NCBI GenBank assembly: GCA_033439295.1
Contig: JAVTLE010000021.1
Location: 1,302,009-1,366,008 of the forward strand
Origin: Deuterostichococcus epilithicus
Taxonomy: Eukaryota > Chlorophyta > Trebouxiophyceae > Prasiolales > Stichococcaceae
Direction: 5' to 3'
Length of the DNA: 64,000 nucleotides
A program made the translations under genes and the position numbers. Numbering within the stretch: the first letter of the stretch is position 1; each line of letters starts with the position of its first letter. The notes under the pieces were generated by a model. That model was not told the DNA's origin, searched no databases, and saw only the letters and a list, made by a program, of their open reading frames with translations. Positions 35,201 to 48,200 of the stretch are shown here, piece after piece.

Positions 35201-36591
35201 ACAAACTGGCAGCAACAGCGTTGTGCAACACCCTCCCATGGCACACACGGCACTCTCAAGCAGCGTCCGTGCAGACGCGCAGCATGGCATCGTGCTCACG
35301 CAGCCGCCCCACCTCTGCAATGAGCGGGCAGAGCACATCCTCCAGGCCGAACTGCTTGGCGGAGACGGCGCCCCGAATGCGGCGCGCCACGGCTGCCTTG
35401 TCCCGCACATCCAGCTTATCAGTGCCAGGCAGCACCAGGCTGTCGATGATGTCCAGCGCCTGCAGCGAACATGATTTGATCCGATGTGTTCAGCTGACGC
35501 TGTTCGGGTTTTGTGCGTTTGACCGCCCTGGCAATACGCGTTCCTTGATAGAGCTTGGCCGTGTATGTCCCTGCGCCACATGCGGCGGCTATGCGGGCTT
35601 TGATTGCCTGATTGCTTGCATACATGTCCAGTCGTATACTCCTTTTCGTGAGCCCTCTCTGTTGCCCTCCACTACCGCAGCACTGCCGAGCGCCCAGCCC
35701 GCTTGCTCATTGGGCAAGTGCAAGGGCTGCTTGCCTGCCTCGCCCGCCATCACCGGCGCAATCATCAGCCCGCAGATGCTGCCACAAGACCCTCACCTTC
35801 TCAGCGGCCTTTATGTACCCGTCCGCGACCTCTGATGTGTGCAGGCCGTCCCGCAGCAGGCCCTCTGCATTCGACAGCAGCTCCCCCGCAAAGCTGATCA
35901 CCTGGGAGGATCAGGAGGCTGATGTCAGAATCGAGTGTGACTTTGAAAGTGGAAACACCAACAACATGGCAGACCTGCAACTCGGTGCTGATATGGTGGC
36001 TTTTACGTGAATGGACCACCGCAGGCGGCGGAGACTACTCACGAAGTTTGAGCCATCGCCGATCTCCTGCTCCTGTGCTTGGCTGGCAAACACCACCAGC
36101 TTGGCCGCCGGGTGCTGAACCTCCATCTCATTGATTATGGTGCTGGCATCGCTGGTCACGAACAGCTTGTCCAGATGGTTCACCACCATCTTGTTCATGC
36201 CTGCGGAGTGGTGGCGCCAGCATATATAGGCCGTGGCGGTCTTGCATGTGCATGCGCCACGGCCGCGGAGTACATGGGTCGGAGCACGCAAGGCTGCAGC
36301 GCTACGATGAAACGTACACGAGTGGGTCATGTATATCATGTAGACTGGCAAGGTTGGAGCTCGGCACGGAGGCGGTTGGACAGCCGGCGGCGGTTCAGGG
36401 TCCTGCGTGACGCATGTCTTGACGCTCTGACTTTAAATTCACTTACCGTTCGGCCCCATGGAGCTTTTTGTCAAGAGCGAGAGCTCCTTGCAGGCGTTGA
36501 TGTTCTTGAGCACAGCCTCATCGAGACCCGAGAACATCTGATGCCCCTCCTTCAGCATCGCCTGCATGCCGTACGGCGCCCCCATCGCCAT
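32245..36591 (-). CDS. CCT8: Chaperonin CCT/TRiC subunit theta
   Basis: Minus-strand exons: 36591-36447, 36200-36043, 35901-35797, 35459-35313, 35018-34809, 34576-34398, 34165-34012, 33779-33618, 33364-33196, 32830 to about 32600, 32348-32245; about 550 residues. Start context is CCACCATGG. Family landmarks: KELSLLTKSSMGPNG; MNKMVVNHLDKLFVTSDAST; the ATPase loop GDGSNF; CPKNPASFNVDNVRVVKVPG; GGGVTDSAVVRGMVLKRDAE; QGIDTTSTETK; FDLRRFCRAVGA; LDDLERAVDDGVNAYK; KETGLEQYAIAQFADALE; VTVLKVDQIIMAK at the end. These match CCT-theta specifically. It is one of eight subunits of the cytosolic chaperonin that folds actin and tubulin. One intron has a GC donor (34011). The next-to-last exon carries an unexpected proline-rich insertion from a poly-C tract. 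Confidence 0.95.
32670..32684. repeat. 15-base G homopolymer in a CCT8 exon
   Basis: A run of 15 G on the plus strand (C on the coding strand) that, as assembled, encodes five prolines in frame. Homopolymers this long are prone to length error in sequencing. Confidence 0.8.
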
Positions 36592-36915
36592 GGTGGCGAA
36601 CTACAATGAGGCGCACTACCGCAGGAGCTTGTTCTGTTCGAGATCGATGGCGATTAGTGGCGGCCTTCGTGCGTGTGTCGTTTGAGAGCACTCGTTCCAG
36701 CCTCGATTCGTAGGTATCAACCTCTGAAACTCTACTGCATCGACATGAAGCACGGAATTTCGATATGCAGCACCTTCGAAAGGGACGTTTTGCTTTGCAG
36801 CTTCTGACACTGTGACTTTACCAGTACTGAACCACCAAGCTTTCGCGCGCTTTTCAGTGACCCGCCCTGAAGTGTTTATGAACTGCTCCTCTGACTCTAC
36901 GTATACACTACATTG
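36592..36915. promoter_or_regulatory. Intergenic, CCT8 upstream / PTH2 3' region
   Basis: The 324 bases between the CCT8 start and the PTH2 stop, both on the minus strand. Presumed CCT8 promoter; no distinct motif recognised. Confidence 0.45.
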
Positions 36916-38100
36916 TCACAGCAGCCGCAGGTGGCCTGTGAGCTTGTCGATCTGCGGTTTAAGCAAGAACTGTGTCAGTCACGGTACGGTGTCCACGCGA
37001 TCACTGTTTAGGCGGCTCACGAGCAGCGGCGCATGCGACGCCAGGCAGTGCAGTACCTGAGACTTGGGAGCTGGGCCGACGGCGAGCACCGTGCGTGATC
37101 CGGGCGCGATTTGCGTCCGCCCGGCATCGACGACCAGGTAGGTGAAGATTCCCGCATTCTCTGCGTCCCGCGCTATGGACAGCTGCGCAAGAAGGCAGGT
37201 GCAGGACGTGATAGCAGTCGACCAGTGAGTCCGCCCTGCATCTCCAGGAAACCGCCCAGGAGATCAGGCAATCTCGCTGCCACGCCAAGCTCTTGCTGTG
37301 CGGGGCTCTGTGTGCGATCCGCATGCAATTCAGCCATACTTTGAATGGCGCTGCTCACCATCTCGCTTTCCGTGGGCGCGCGGAGCGCCACCTTCGCATG
37401 CCCCTTCAGCTCCCATTGCTGAAACACCTCCGCCGCATGCGAGCGGTGTTGCTCAACCACGCCCACTGCCGCATGCGAGCACTGCGCCGCAATCTTGCCC
37501 TTGCCCATCTGCACACACAACGCCGTCTCCACTTGCTGGATGTCTGCATTGACCCCACGCCGTTCGCTGTTCAGGCTGGCGGCCAGCGGGCATTACGGGT
37601 GAAAGCAGTGCACTCGTGAGCATATGCATCGATGTGAACACCCCAGTCGCACCTTCAGCGTGTCGTTCACGAGCAGTACCTACAGGAGCGCACCAAGTGG
37701 TATGATTGGGTGTCCAATCTTTCATCATGGACGATGCCCTCAGCTCACCACAAGCATGATCGCCAATGTGACACGCCGTGCGCACCATCTTATATTCCTC
37801 ATCGATCGTCACTGCCGATTTCGACGCAAGCAGCTTGTCTGACTTTTGAGCCTTTCGTGGTGTGCCGCCGTTCTGTGGCATGATGCACAGACGATGCGAT
37901 TGGTCTGGAAATATGACCTTGTGGCTACAAGTTTACAGTTTGCTGCGTTCTCTCATAGAACGATTGTTCGCAGCCGTACATTCAATCACCAATAAATTCC
38001 TGCATGCTGCCAAAGCGCCACATGCGAGCCATCACTCACCTTGTTGCCATGGTCGCTCCACCACTTCAGGGCGAACCCCAGCAGTACGCCTGGCAGGAAC
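36916..38100 (-). CDS. PTH2: Peptidyl-tRNA hydrolase 2 (first exon not found)
   Basis: Minus-strand exons: 38100-38040, about 37875-37786, 37679-37653, 37508-37359, 37182-37057, 36951-36916 (TGA). The joins read EEYKM / VLLVNDTLK / MGKGKIAAQCSHA ... APTESEM / LSIARDAENAG ... DAGRTQIAPGSRTVLAVGPA / IDKLTGHLRLL, all phase-consistent. The catalytic His of QCSHA, the Lys of GKGK and the Asp of DAGRTQ are present. The enzyme releases tRNA from stalled peptidyl-tRNA. The exon 38100-38040 encodes FLPGVLLGFALKWWSDHGNK, a hydrophobic stretch like the N-terminal membrane segment of many eukaryotic PTH2 proteins, which points to an organelle membrane. It starts in phase 2, so a further upstream start exon is needed and was not identified; alternatively translation starts at the ATG at 37881, giving about 144 residues. 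Confidence 0.88.
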
Positions 38101-39234
38101 CTGTACACACAATCAGGAGTGTTCTTTTGCACGGCAAGCCGCGATGAAGCGTGGGTCCGAACCGCGCGGCAGGGACTTGCCGCGCCGGCAGGGCCAAAAG
38201 TTACATTAGGAGCAGCCGTGCTGCAGGACGCACTTCCATGTCCAGGCGTTTGTGGGCGCCAGGATTGGGTGATGCCGCCGCCGGAAGGTGGATTCGTAAG
38301 CCATGATTAGCGCTGTGGGCTGCACTCGATTGGGTCTGCAGATGCGAAGGATGCAATGTCGTGCCGCGTGCGCAGTAAGCCTCTGGTGTGGGGAAATCAA
38401 CCACTGTAAATGACAGTTGGTCAGGCACGTTGCAGCGGCGAGTGATCGCGCCATCCACAAGAGCTGGCCTGGTGGAGCTGCCTTCGAAGGGCAAAATATC
38501 AAAAGGGGCGCAGGCATCGGAAGAGATGAGTTGCGAAAGGCAATCAGCATCAGGTAAATGGTGTGCACACATGGCAGCAGAGAAACAGCCTGTGGCAGGT
38601 GAAGTCTCAGCGAGGCTGTGGCACCGACGACTCTGGAACGTGCAGCGCGGCAAAGCCGACGAAACTGTTACAGCAAAAGTGCAAAACACGCTCAATGACC
38701 AGACGGAAGCGTAAATTATCCTGGAAGCACTCACTTCGTCTCAACTGCAACCCGAGGACACCCCACAAAATATCGCTGCCGCACCAATGCGTGGTTGCTG
38801 ACGTCATTGTCTCCCGCGATGATGTACACCATGTCCTTGTCCGGTGCGCGCCACAGCGGGGCCATGTGGCCGCAAAACATTCATGATACCCTAAAAAGGA
38901 GGAGTGAGCCGGCCGAAGGCGGCTCATCAGGCGGATGCAGGCCCCAGACGCCCGATCCCAGCCCGCAGGGTGTTGATTGTTGGCAGTATGCCGCGCGGGT
39001 AGGGTCGGGCGCCCAGACTGCCGCCGTCTGTAGCCGCCACCAGCTCAATGCTTCACTTGCAATCGTTTCCGTCCCCGCTCCTTTGACCCCCGTCCCAGCA
39101 GCGGCCTGGCCTGCCACGCCGCCGCCTCATAATGTTGAAGCTGCATCTCGGAGCGCGGGCAGGCGAGGCCGCATCGCACGTCATCGGCCGGCCAGACCCC
39201 AGGATCGACCAGCCTCCAGCGATCCACCGCAGGT
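38101..39234. other. Intergenic plus possible PTH2 first exon
   Basis: Should hold the start exon and promoter of PTH2 and the 3' untranslated region of the glutamate synthase gene. Several short open frames occur, none recognised. Confidence 0.4.
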
Positions 39235-42200
39235 TCAGGCCGCGGTGGCGACGGGCTGCGCGGACTGCGCGGGGCCGACGCCGTTGCCAGCGGCGTTCTT
39301 CTCAGCCTCGGGCGACGCCTCGGGCGTGCCGGCCTCGCTGGGCGGCACCAGCTGCTTGAACTTCTTCAGCATCGCCGCCCAGTCGCCCAGGATCTCCTGC
39401 CCCTTCTCGGAGCCTGCGGTTGCAAGGGCACCAGCAGAGTGAGCACCTCGATGCAGCGGGTGCGCCAGCCACTTCGGCAGCATACCCATTCCGGATGGCC
39501 TGCACATGGCTGCAAGCACCCACATGCTTCAACTACGCAACAGATGCGCCACGCCGAGCGCAAAAGCTCCCGGCGCTGCAAGGCCCACGCGCCTTTCTGA
39601 CATGCTCGGTGACACTGACCGGAGCAGGCGCAGGTGTAAACTGTCTTTGTTTGGTGAAAATTCGGGGCGCACCCGTGCGGTCCACATGGTCCTGGATGAG
39701 GGCGCGCAGCTGGGCCTCGCCGGCGGACGTTCGGACGGGCTGCACTGTCACGATCTCCGCGTTGACGCGGTCCTCGAAGTCGCCCTCCTCGTCCAGGAAG
39801 TAGCCCAGCCCGCCCGTCATGCCCGCCGCCACGTTGCGGCCTGTTCGGGGAAGGGGTGGGGGGAAACATCCGTGAGTCGTCTCTGCCGACGTCGCAGGGC
39901 GGCTGGCACAGGCTCGCCTTGCACAGCCGCCTCTGGTGGCCCCTGGCGCAACAGCACGAGGCCATACTGTCCCGCATGCTGACAGTCTCGCCTGGGCAGC
40001 GCCTCCCACCAGTGCCACTGCTGCTATAAAGAGGACGCTGCCTAAACACGGTACACTGTGGCGACGCTGTGGCGTCGCATCCACCAGGCCAGCCAGGCAC
40101 GCACCTGCGGTGCCGAGGCAGACGACGGTGCCGCCGGTCATGTACTCGCAGCAGTGGTCGCCGACGCCCTCCACCACGGCGTCCGCCAGGCTGTTGCGCA
40201 CCGCAAAGCGCTCGCCGCCGCGGCCGTTCACAAACAGGCGGCCGCCCGTCGCGCCGTACAGGCAGGTGTTGCCCACCAGGCTGGTCTGCGTCGCCTGCAG
40301 GGTTTTGTGCAGGGGAGGGTGGCGTCAGCGGCGGCCTGCATGACAGCCAGCTCTTCGAGGCTTCCAAGAGAGCTTTCCGACATGCACAACAGAATGCGTG
40401 GCGGCTGCCCTGACTGCAGCTTTTCCACCAAAAAATCAACACTGCTCGGAAGCAGCTTGTGCCAAGTGGTGGACATGGCATGGGAGCCGGGCGAAGCCAA
40501 GGTGCGCACGTCCAGGCGCTGGTCCGGCGGCGGCACAATGGTGATGTCGCCACCAGCCATGCCCTTGCCCACGTAGTCGTTGGCCTCGCCGATCAGCTTC
40601 ACGTTCATGCCCGCCACCTGCGCCGCAGCGGCAGTGAAGGCAGGATCAGCAATGAGACATGGGGTTCGTGGAGGCTGATCAGCTTCACGTCCATGCCAGC
40701 CACCTGTGCCACAGCAGTGGCAGATGACACCAAAGAGCTGGACAGAGGGGCACAGGCGGGCAGCTTCTCGAGCTCGACAGGCAAAGACAGGTGCAAGTGG
40801 AACTAACCTCTGGTGTTCAGGATTGGAAACAGGACAGGTCGGGCGCACCATGAAGCAGCCGAAGGACTGGCCGCCGGAGCCGCGCAGCACGAAGTTGAGG
40901 CTGCCAGCAAAGCCGCGGTCGCCGTGCAGGCGCGCGACTGCGCCGCCGATGCGGCCCATGGCGGACCGCTGGACGTTGGTGATGTCGTACTCGCGGTCCA
41001 CCGTGCCGCTGTTGTCGATGGCGTCCCGAATCTCGGCGTCCGACAGCACATCGTCGTCCCAAACCGGGCCATTGCTGTGCACCTCCCTGCGGCGTGCGAG
41101 GAGACGTCCGTCAGGACGCTGCTGACGGCCCTTGGAGCCTTTGCGACTCGCCATCTGCTGCCACTTTGCTGAGACGCGAGCATGAGTCGTTGAGCACTAC
41201 TGCGAGCGAGCCAGGACGATCCGACAGCCGCGCAGCCAGGCAAGGCGCCCGGGCGCCGGCACCGGGCGCAGCTGCTGTTCGCAGGACGCTGCCAGGGCTC
41301 GTGCGCGTGCGCGAGGGACGCACTGCGCGCGGCGGTCGGACGATTTGCCCGTCACGCCGGCATAAGTGGTAATGAAGGACAGGTCCAGGCCGTCCGTCTT
41401 GGCCAGCGCCATGTCTCGCTGCTTCAGCATGTCCGCGCGCCCCACTAGCTCGTCCAGCGACCGCAGCCCCATCGACGCGAGCCCCGCCCGCACCTGCAGG
41501 TGCAGCGTCGCAGGTGGAGGCGAGGGCAACGAACCGGAGCCAAAGAGGTAATGCGGCAGCGGCGCGGTCTCGGTCCCGCTGCGCAGAGGGGATGCAGCCG
41601 AACAGGGGACAATGCAGCAGCAGGTGTCGAATTGTCGCTGTGCACAGACAGGCACCGAGGGGCTGGGCGCAGGGGGGAGGCGGCTCCGTGCACCTCCTCG
41701 GCAACGAAGTGGAAGTAGTTGACCAGGTCGCCGGGGGCGCCGGGGAAGCGCGCCCGCAGCTCCTCCCGCTGGCTGGCCACGCCCACCGGGCAGTTGTTCG
41801 TGTGACACACCCGCGCCATGATGCAGCCTGCGCAGTCGGACTCCATGGCATTCAGTGTCTGTCTAATGAGCGAGCTTGCGAGCACACGGCTGTAGTTGGA
41901 GGAGCCAACTGGCTGGAGCGGCCACACACATGTAGGCAGAGATGCCGAGCAAAGTCTGCCATCGTCAAAGAGGCCAGGCAGTCCTCCTCGAGACCAATCA
42001 GGGGTCTGCAGGAAATGTTGGCACACATGCAGGAGCAGTGCAGCGAGCCGCCCCGCACCAGTGGCGATCATGGCGACGGTGCCAAAGCCGTACTCGTCGC
42101 CGCCGAGGGCGGCGGCCACCAGCACGTCGCGACCGGAGCGCATGCCGCCGTCTACCCGCAGCACCACTTGCTCCCGCAGGTCGTTGGCTGTCAGCGTCTG

Positions 42201-45200
42201 CAGCCAGGATAGATGCAACCTTCGGCTAAACCAACTCTTTTCAGAGTCTTTCCTGCGCTTCCAAGGAGTTTCCTGTGCTTCCAAGGAGTGAATAGAGCAG
42301 GAGCGCGTAGCCACCGAAGTAGGACTCGAAGTTCTTGGAGCGAACTGCCGTGTGACCAGGAAGCCAGGGACATGGCTGCACGGCTCAGCACAGATGTGTG
42401 AGACAGGTCGAGCATTGCGGAAGCAAAGCTCCAAGCGCACCTGGTGCACATCGGCGAGGCCCATCTCAATGGGGCCGCCGCAGTGCTTGATGCTGGAGAC
42501 CGGGGATGCGCCCGTGCCGCCGTCGTGGCCCGAAACCTGGATTCGTGCATTCAAAGCAGGTCTTGTCAAAGGTCTTCTCTGTCTTCACAGAACGAGGAGG
42601 GTTTTGATACACAGGGCGCCAACGGTGTTTTGGCTATCGCAAGTACGAGACAAGAGCGCCACTCGTGGCAAAACTCGTGCCTGGATGACGTCGGCATTGG
42701 CCTTGGCCACGCCAGACGCCACTGTCCCAATGCCGGCCTGGGCCACCAGCTTGACGCTGACCTGGCTCTGCGGCGCCACCTGTGCAGTGCACAGCAAGCG
42801 CGGCGTGTCAGGCCGAGGCTCATGTGACGCGTCGCCGTCCGGAGCTCTGGCGATCTCAGAGCAGCGGCTTCACTCAACAAGATGGTCGCCCGGGCGCGAC
42901 AGTCGTGAGTACCCGTCTCCACCAGCTGCAACTCTCGTGCATTCCAATGCACGGGGGAAGGAGAGACAGCACCTGGTGCAGGTCGAAGATGAGCTGCGCG
43001 AGGTCCTCGATGGAGTAGATGTCGTGGTGCGGCGGCGGGCTGATGAGCGGCACGCCCGGCTTGGAGCGCCGAAGGTTGGCGATGTAAGGGGACACCTTCT
43101 TGCCTGGCAGCTGGCCGCCCTCGCCTGGGGGAGAGGGACATCGGAAATGCAATGAGCAGCAGCAGAACGTTTCCTCCTGAGGCGAGGCAGAAGAAGGTCG
43201 ACACAGCGAGCATTGAGAACGCTTACGCTGCTGCAAGCGCGCTTGCTGCTGGACGGTGTGGGCTGACATGCGTCGGACAGGGACATGAGGAGTGTGTCGA
43301 GCAGCAGCGCAGCAGCACACAGGAAGGGTGCCGCTGCAGGCGCACGCACCGGGCTTGGCCCCCTGGGCGATTTTGATCTCCAGCTGGTCAGCGTTCACCA
43401 GGAACTCGGGCGTCACGCCAAACCGGCCCGAAGCGACCTGCACATCAGCAACACACTATTTCAAGGACCCATGTCAGGCTCTCACAGGATCCAGGGGAGC
43501 GTGCACGCAATGCCTCATGTGCCAACGTATGGGTATGTGCAGAAGTGCGAGGCCGCCGCCCCGCTGCTTTCCAGCAAGCTTACGTGGCGTCTGAAGCACA
43601 GCTGTGCAGGATGTCATGCTGAAAACGATGCGGAGCCTGTGTCCACAGCGCACGCGCGCGCCTGCTTGATGCGGGAGGTGGCGGTGTCGCCGGGCTGCAG
43701 GCCCTTGAGGTGAGGCAGCGCCTCGGAGGTGCCGCCCTCGCTGATGTCGTCCAGCTTGAGCCACCTCACGGGGTCCTCGCCGCCCTCCCCGCTGTTGGAC
43801 TTGCCTGCCGCCGGATGAAAGGACGAGGGTGAGCACGTAAGTGTGCCGTGCTGAGTTCGTCGGCATCCCCAACGTGCAAAGTGACACCGGCGCATCTCGA
43901 GTGCAGGGACTGTTCTGTTCGTTTCGCTCCAGCAGTGGGTTTGCTGCTATCATGAGGGAAATGGCAAAAAATGCGGTGGCACACACACCGCCGATGCGGT
44001 TCATGGCGATGGCAATGGTCTCGTGCGTCTCGCGCGAGATGGCGCCCAGCGACATGCCGCCCGTGCAGAAGCGGCTCATGATGTCCGCTGCCGGCTCCAC
44101 CTGGAAGCAACGAGCCAGGCCTTGGATCAGGGTGCCACTTGAGCAGCACGAAGGTATCGACCAACACTTCACGCTCAGGGCGCTGCACCGCAACCAACCC
44201 CTCTTCCTCAATGCGCAGCAGGGAACTGCACACGCTCCAGGCCCGGCACAGCTGTGCTGCTGCAGCAGCAGTCCATGTGCAAGAATGCGGCAGCGCTGCT
44301 GCAGGATGCAGGGGGAAGCGGGCACCTCGTCAATGGAGATGGGGTCCAGGCCGGAGACGAGCTCCAGGCAGTCGCGCAGCACCGCTGGCGGGCTGTCCTT
44401 GAAGTGCTGCTCGTACGCCTTGTACGCCTCCTGCTCAGACCAGAGGCTGCCTTTCACCAATAGCTGGGCACCCCTTCTGTCGACCGGAATCGGATTGGCT
44501 CTGCCATGCCTTGGTGATGCTGTAACAAGCAGGTCGCACCAGGTGTGGTGAAGCGTGGCCTGCAGCACTTTAGCCCTTCAGGCACCCCTTGCGCTGCTCG
44601 TCAGTGTCAACAGGAGGCACAGCCCAAAATAAAGCACACCTTGCCGTCAGGGTTGCCCTTGCCGCCCAGGCCGATGGCCTTGTGCAGCAGCTTCGACATC
44701 TGCTGGTTGTTGGAGTGGAACTCGCCACGCGGCCGGCTCTGGATGAAGCCATAGTCCTCCAGCTTCTTGATCTCCTTCTCCGGGAAGCCCTGCAGTCGAG
44801 GTGAGTCGGACTATCAGAGCTGCTGCATGGTACTCCTTTGCAGCACATTGCGTCTGCTTGAGTACTCCTGCTGCCAGCATGGAGTCCTGACAGGTTTGCC
44901 TACCCAACACCCACAGATGCACAGCCTGGCTTGGACACTTGTCTAGCGCCACAATAGGCTCTTGCGATGCATCCAGCCTGCAGGCAGTGCAGGAGACAAG
45001 CCTGCAGGTTTTTGTCAGGGGAGCCTGGAGCACGCTGCGCACCTTGACCCAGAAGGACTCGGCCTCCTTCTGCACGTCCGCAAGGGTGAGGCCGCCGACG
45101 CGAGACACGGAGCCGTAAAACGCCGCGTCCACCACCTCCTTGCCCAGGCCGTAGATTTCAAAGATCTGGGCGCCGTGGTAGCACGACAGCAGCGAGATGC

Positions 45201-48200
45201 CCATCTGCGCGGCGGCGCAGGGCCAGGTGAGCTGCTGGCATGCGGGTTGTCAGGACGAGGGCTACTGCAGCCAACAGGCTCTGACCGATCCGTCGTCGCC
45301 AGCCCACAATGTGATTGCCGGCCCGACATTCATTTTTTAAATGGCCGCCCAAGGTTTGATGACGCCGCAATGCAGTGGGACTTGATATGAGCATGCACCT
45401 TTGACAGGATCTTGAGGACGCCCTTCTCCAGCGCCTTCTTGTAGTTCTTCTGCGCGTCCACCATTGTCACGTCCGGCACCTTGCCGCTCTTCACCAGCGA
45501 CTCCGTCCTGCGGATTGTAAAATGTCCACCGTTGATCCACACAGCCTCAGAATCGCACAGTACTTTCGGATGTGGCGGCGACACGAGTGCCGGGCGGCTG
45601 CCTCCGGACCTCAGGCCACGTCTCGGATGCAGGCCACGCAGCAGGGCGTGCACAGCTGCACCGTGCAACAAACAAAAGCTGCATCCTCGCGAGCAGCAGT
45701 AATGCATCCAGATTTCACGCACCTGGGGGAGGCGCGCCACTGGCGGGCGGTCTCCAGCGCCAGGTAGGGGCACACGGCATGTGCGCCGTAGCCGATGAGC
45801 GTGCACAGCTGATGGGTGGAGAAGCACTGGGAGGTGTCCGCCACGATGGACGTCTCCGTGCGCAAACCCGTGCGGATGAGGTGGTGGTGCACCGCGCCGA
45901 CCGCCAGCAGCGTCGGGATCGGCGGCCGCTGGATGTCCATCTGCACGGTGCAGACACAGCAAGATGAGACCTTCTCTTTGTCTGCAACCAGCTCAATGAA
46001 GCACTATTTTGGACCTTCTGTGTTTGGCATCAGCTCCCAGAATGGACCCCTCACCATCGCGCAGCCCCGCAACAGCAGGCCCCCAGCTGAGACCCACAGT
46101 TCCTGCGCGAGACGGCTGACAGGACGTGCTGACGCGACGGCCAGTGTGATGGTCAGCTCTACGATACGGCTAGAGAGCGGAAGAGGGCGGGGCAGAGACA
46201 GCCACACGCAGGAGCGAACGGATCAGCGGATGGGCGCCCTAGACCCTGGACCCACCTCCTCGCCCTCCTCCAGGCGATCGGACAGCACCACGATCTCGCA
46301 GCCGCCCCTGACGGCCGCCTCGACATCTGCGCACAGCTTGGTCAGCGCCTCCTTCATGGCGTCAGACGCGCCCGTCTGGTAGTGCAGGCTGAAGGTGGTG
46401 TTGGCGATGCCCGAGCCGGCGGTGACGGCCTGCAGCTCCTCCTCCAGCAGCACCGGCGACTCCAGCAGCACCTGGGAAGCGGGGGCGCGTGAGGAGCTCG
46501 ATTCCGGAACGCGCTCGGGGGCGGAACACGCTTGTCCAGGTGCCAGGCCTTGCCATGCCATGGTGAGGCCAAGCACACACGTTATTTGTTGAAGTGTTGC
46601 CAGCATGCTGTGAATTCTGCTGCCATGCCGCGGTCGTGGTGGCACGCCCAAAGGCACACCTGGGCGTAGGAGTCGGGCCCAGGCGTGAGCAGGTTGCCGC
46701 GTTTGCCGAGGCGCATCTCCAGCGACATGACCAGCCCCTCCCGCAGCGGGTCGATCGGCGGGTTGGTCACCTGTCGTTGGGGGCAGTGTTTGGGCATGAG
46801 GACCAGTACTGATTCCACCTCCGATCCACAGATCAGCATCAGCAGCTGAGCCAACAGAGTGCGGAGTGCCCTTGGGGCAAGGCACAGGACAACGCTGCCA
46901 TGTCCCCTGAGAGGACACATCTCACTGAGCAGGCTGCCGCATGACGAAACACGTGTCAGCCAGCAAGCCGCTGCGCCATTGTCACCATCAGCCACGGGGC
47001 GGGCGCCCCACCTGCGCGAAGCGCTGCTTGAAGTAGTCGGCGAGCGCGTGGGGGCGCGAGGACAGCACGGGCAGCGGGGAGTCGTCGCCCATGCAGTAGG
47101 TGGGCTCCGCCCCCTGCATCGCCATGCCCTCGATGATCATCTGCGTGTCCTCCATGCCCAGGCCTGCGCGTCGCAGCCACGAGCCACAGGTCAGCAAACA
47201 CTTGTCAGCAAAGCCCTCGCCGTCCCTGCTCCCGCTGTGCGGGCGCCGCCTTCCTGCACCGTGGGTAGCCCTCACAGGGCCCCCCCTTGACACTTCGGAC
47301 TCCAAGTTGACTTCTGTCGATCCCAGGTTGCAGCCAGTGCTGGGGTGTCGCCGCAAGGAAACACACACAGCGCAGGCAGCATGGCTGGTTGTGTGGGAGC
47401 CGTATCATGACGGCAGGCAGGCAGCCCTGCAGCGGAACCGAGGCCCCACCGTTGGCGGCCTGCAGCTTGAGGGCGTCCTGCGGCGACAGCATGCACGAGT
47501 CCCGGAACTTCTTGTAGCCGGGCAGGTCCCGCAGCCTGCACCATGGTAGCACGGCACCCGTTCAGCGTCCATTCTTTTCATTAATCGCCCGTCTGTCATC
47601 CACTTCTACCCAATCGCTGACTGCTACACGGTTCTGACAACAGCCTGCTCAGAAGGTGACTCGGTCCTAAGGCGTCCCGGACCCTGCGCCAAGCATGTAA
47701 CTCACCGGAAGGAGCGCGCCAGCCACTCCTTGTAGGGCTCCCGCATTGCGGTCTCGCGTGCGATCTGCGTGTTCTCCTTGAAGGTGCCCGACTTGAGGTC
47801 CGCCAGCACCATCTGGCCCGGGCCCAGCCGCCCCTTGGACGTCACATTGGCCGCATTGTCCAGCACGTCGCCCAGCACGCCCACCTGCAGTAGGCCACAG
47901 GGTCGCAGCTCAGCAAAGCTGGCCCGCCCGCGACCGCTGCAGGCCCGCAAGTTTGCCCGAGCCGTTGACTCTCATCCATTGCAGACGGAGACAAAAACGG
48001 ATGCAGACTGCGCGCTCGCCACAGCTGACACCGTCAGTTTTGGCCGGCACAAATGGCGCAGACCACAGGGAGTCCATGGGGACCTATGCAGAGGCCTCTG
48101 TGCAGAGGCCTCAGAGACCCACCTCCGAGGCAACATAGATGTAGTCGTCGTTGGTGGCCCAGAAGCGGGCGGGGCGCAGGCCGTTGCGGTCCAGCCGCGC

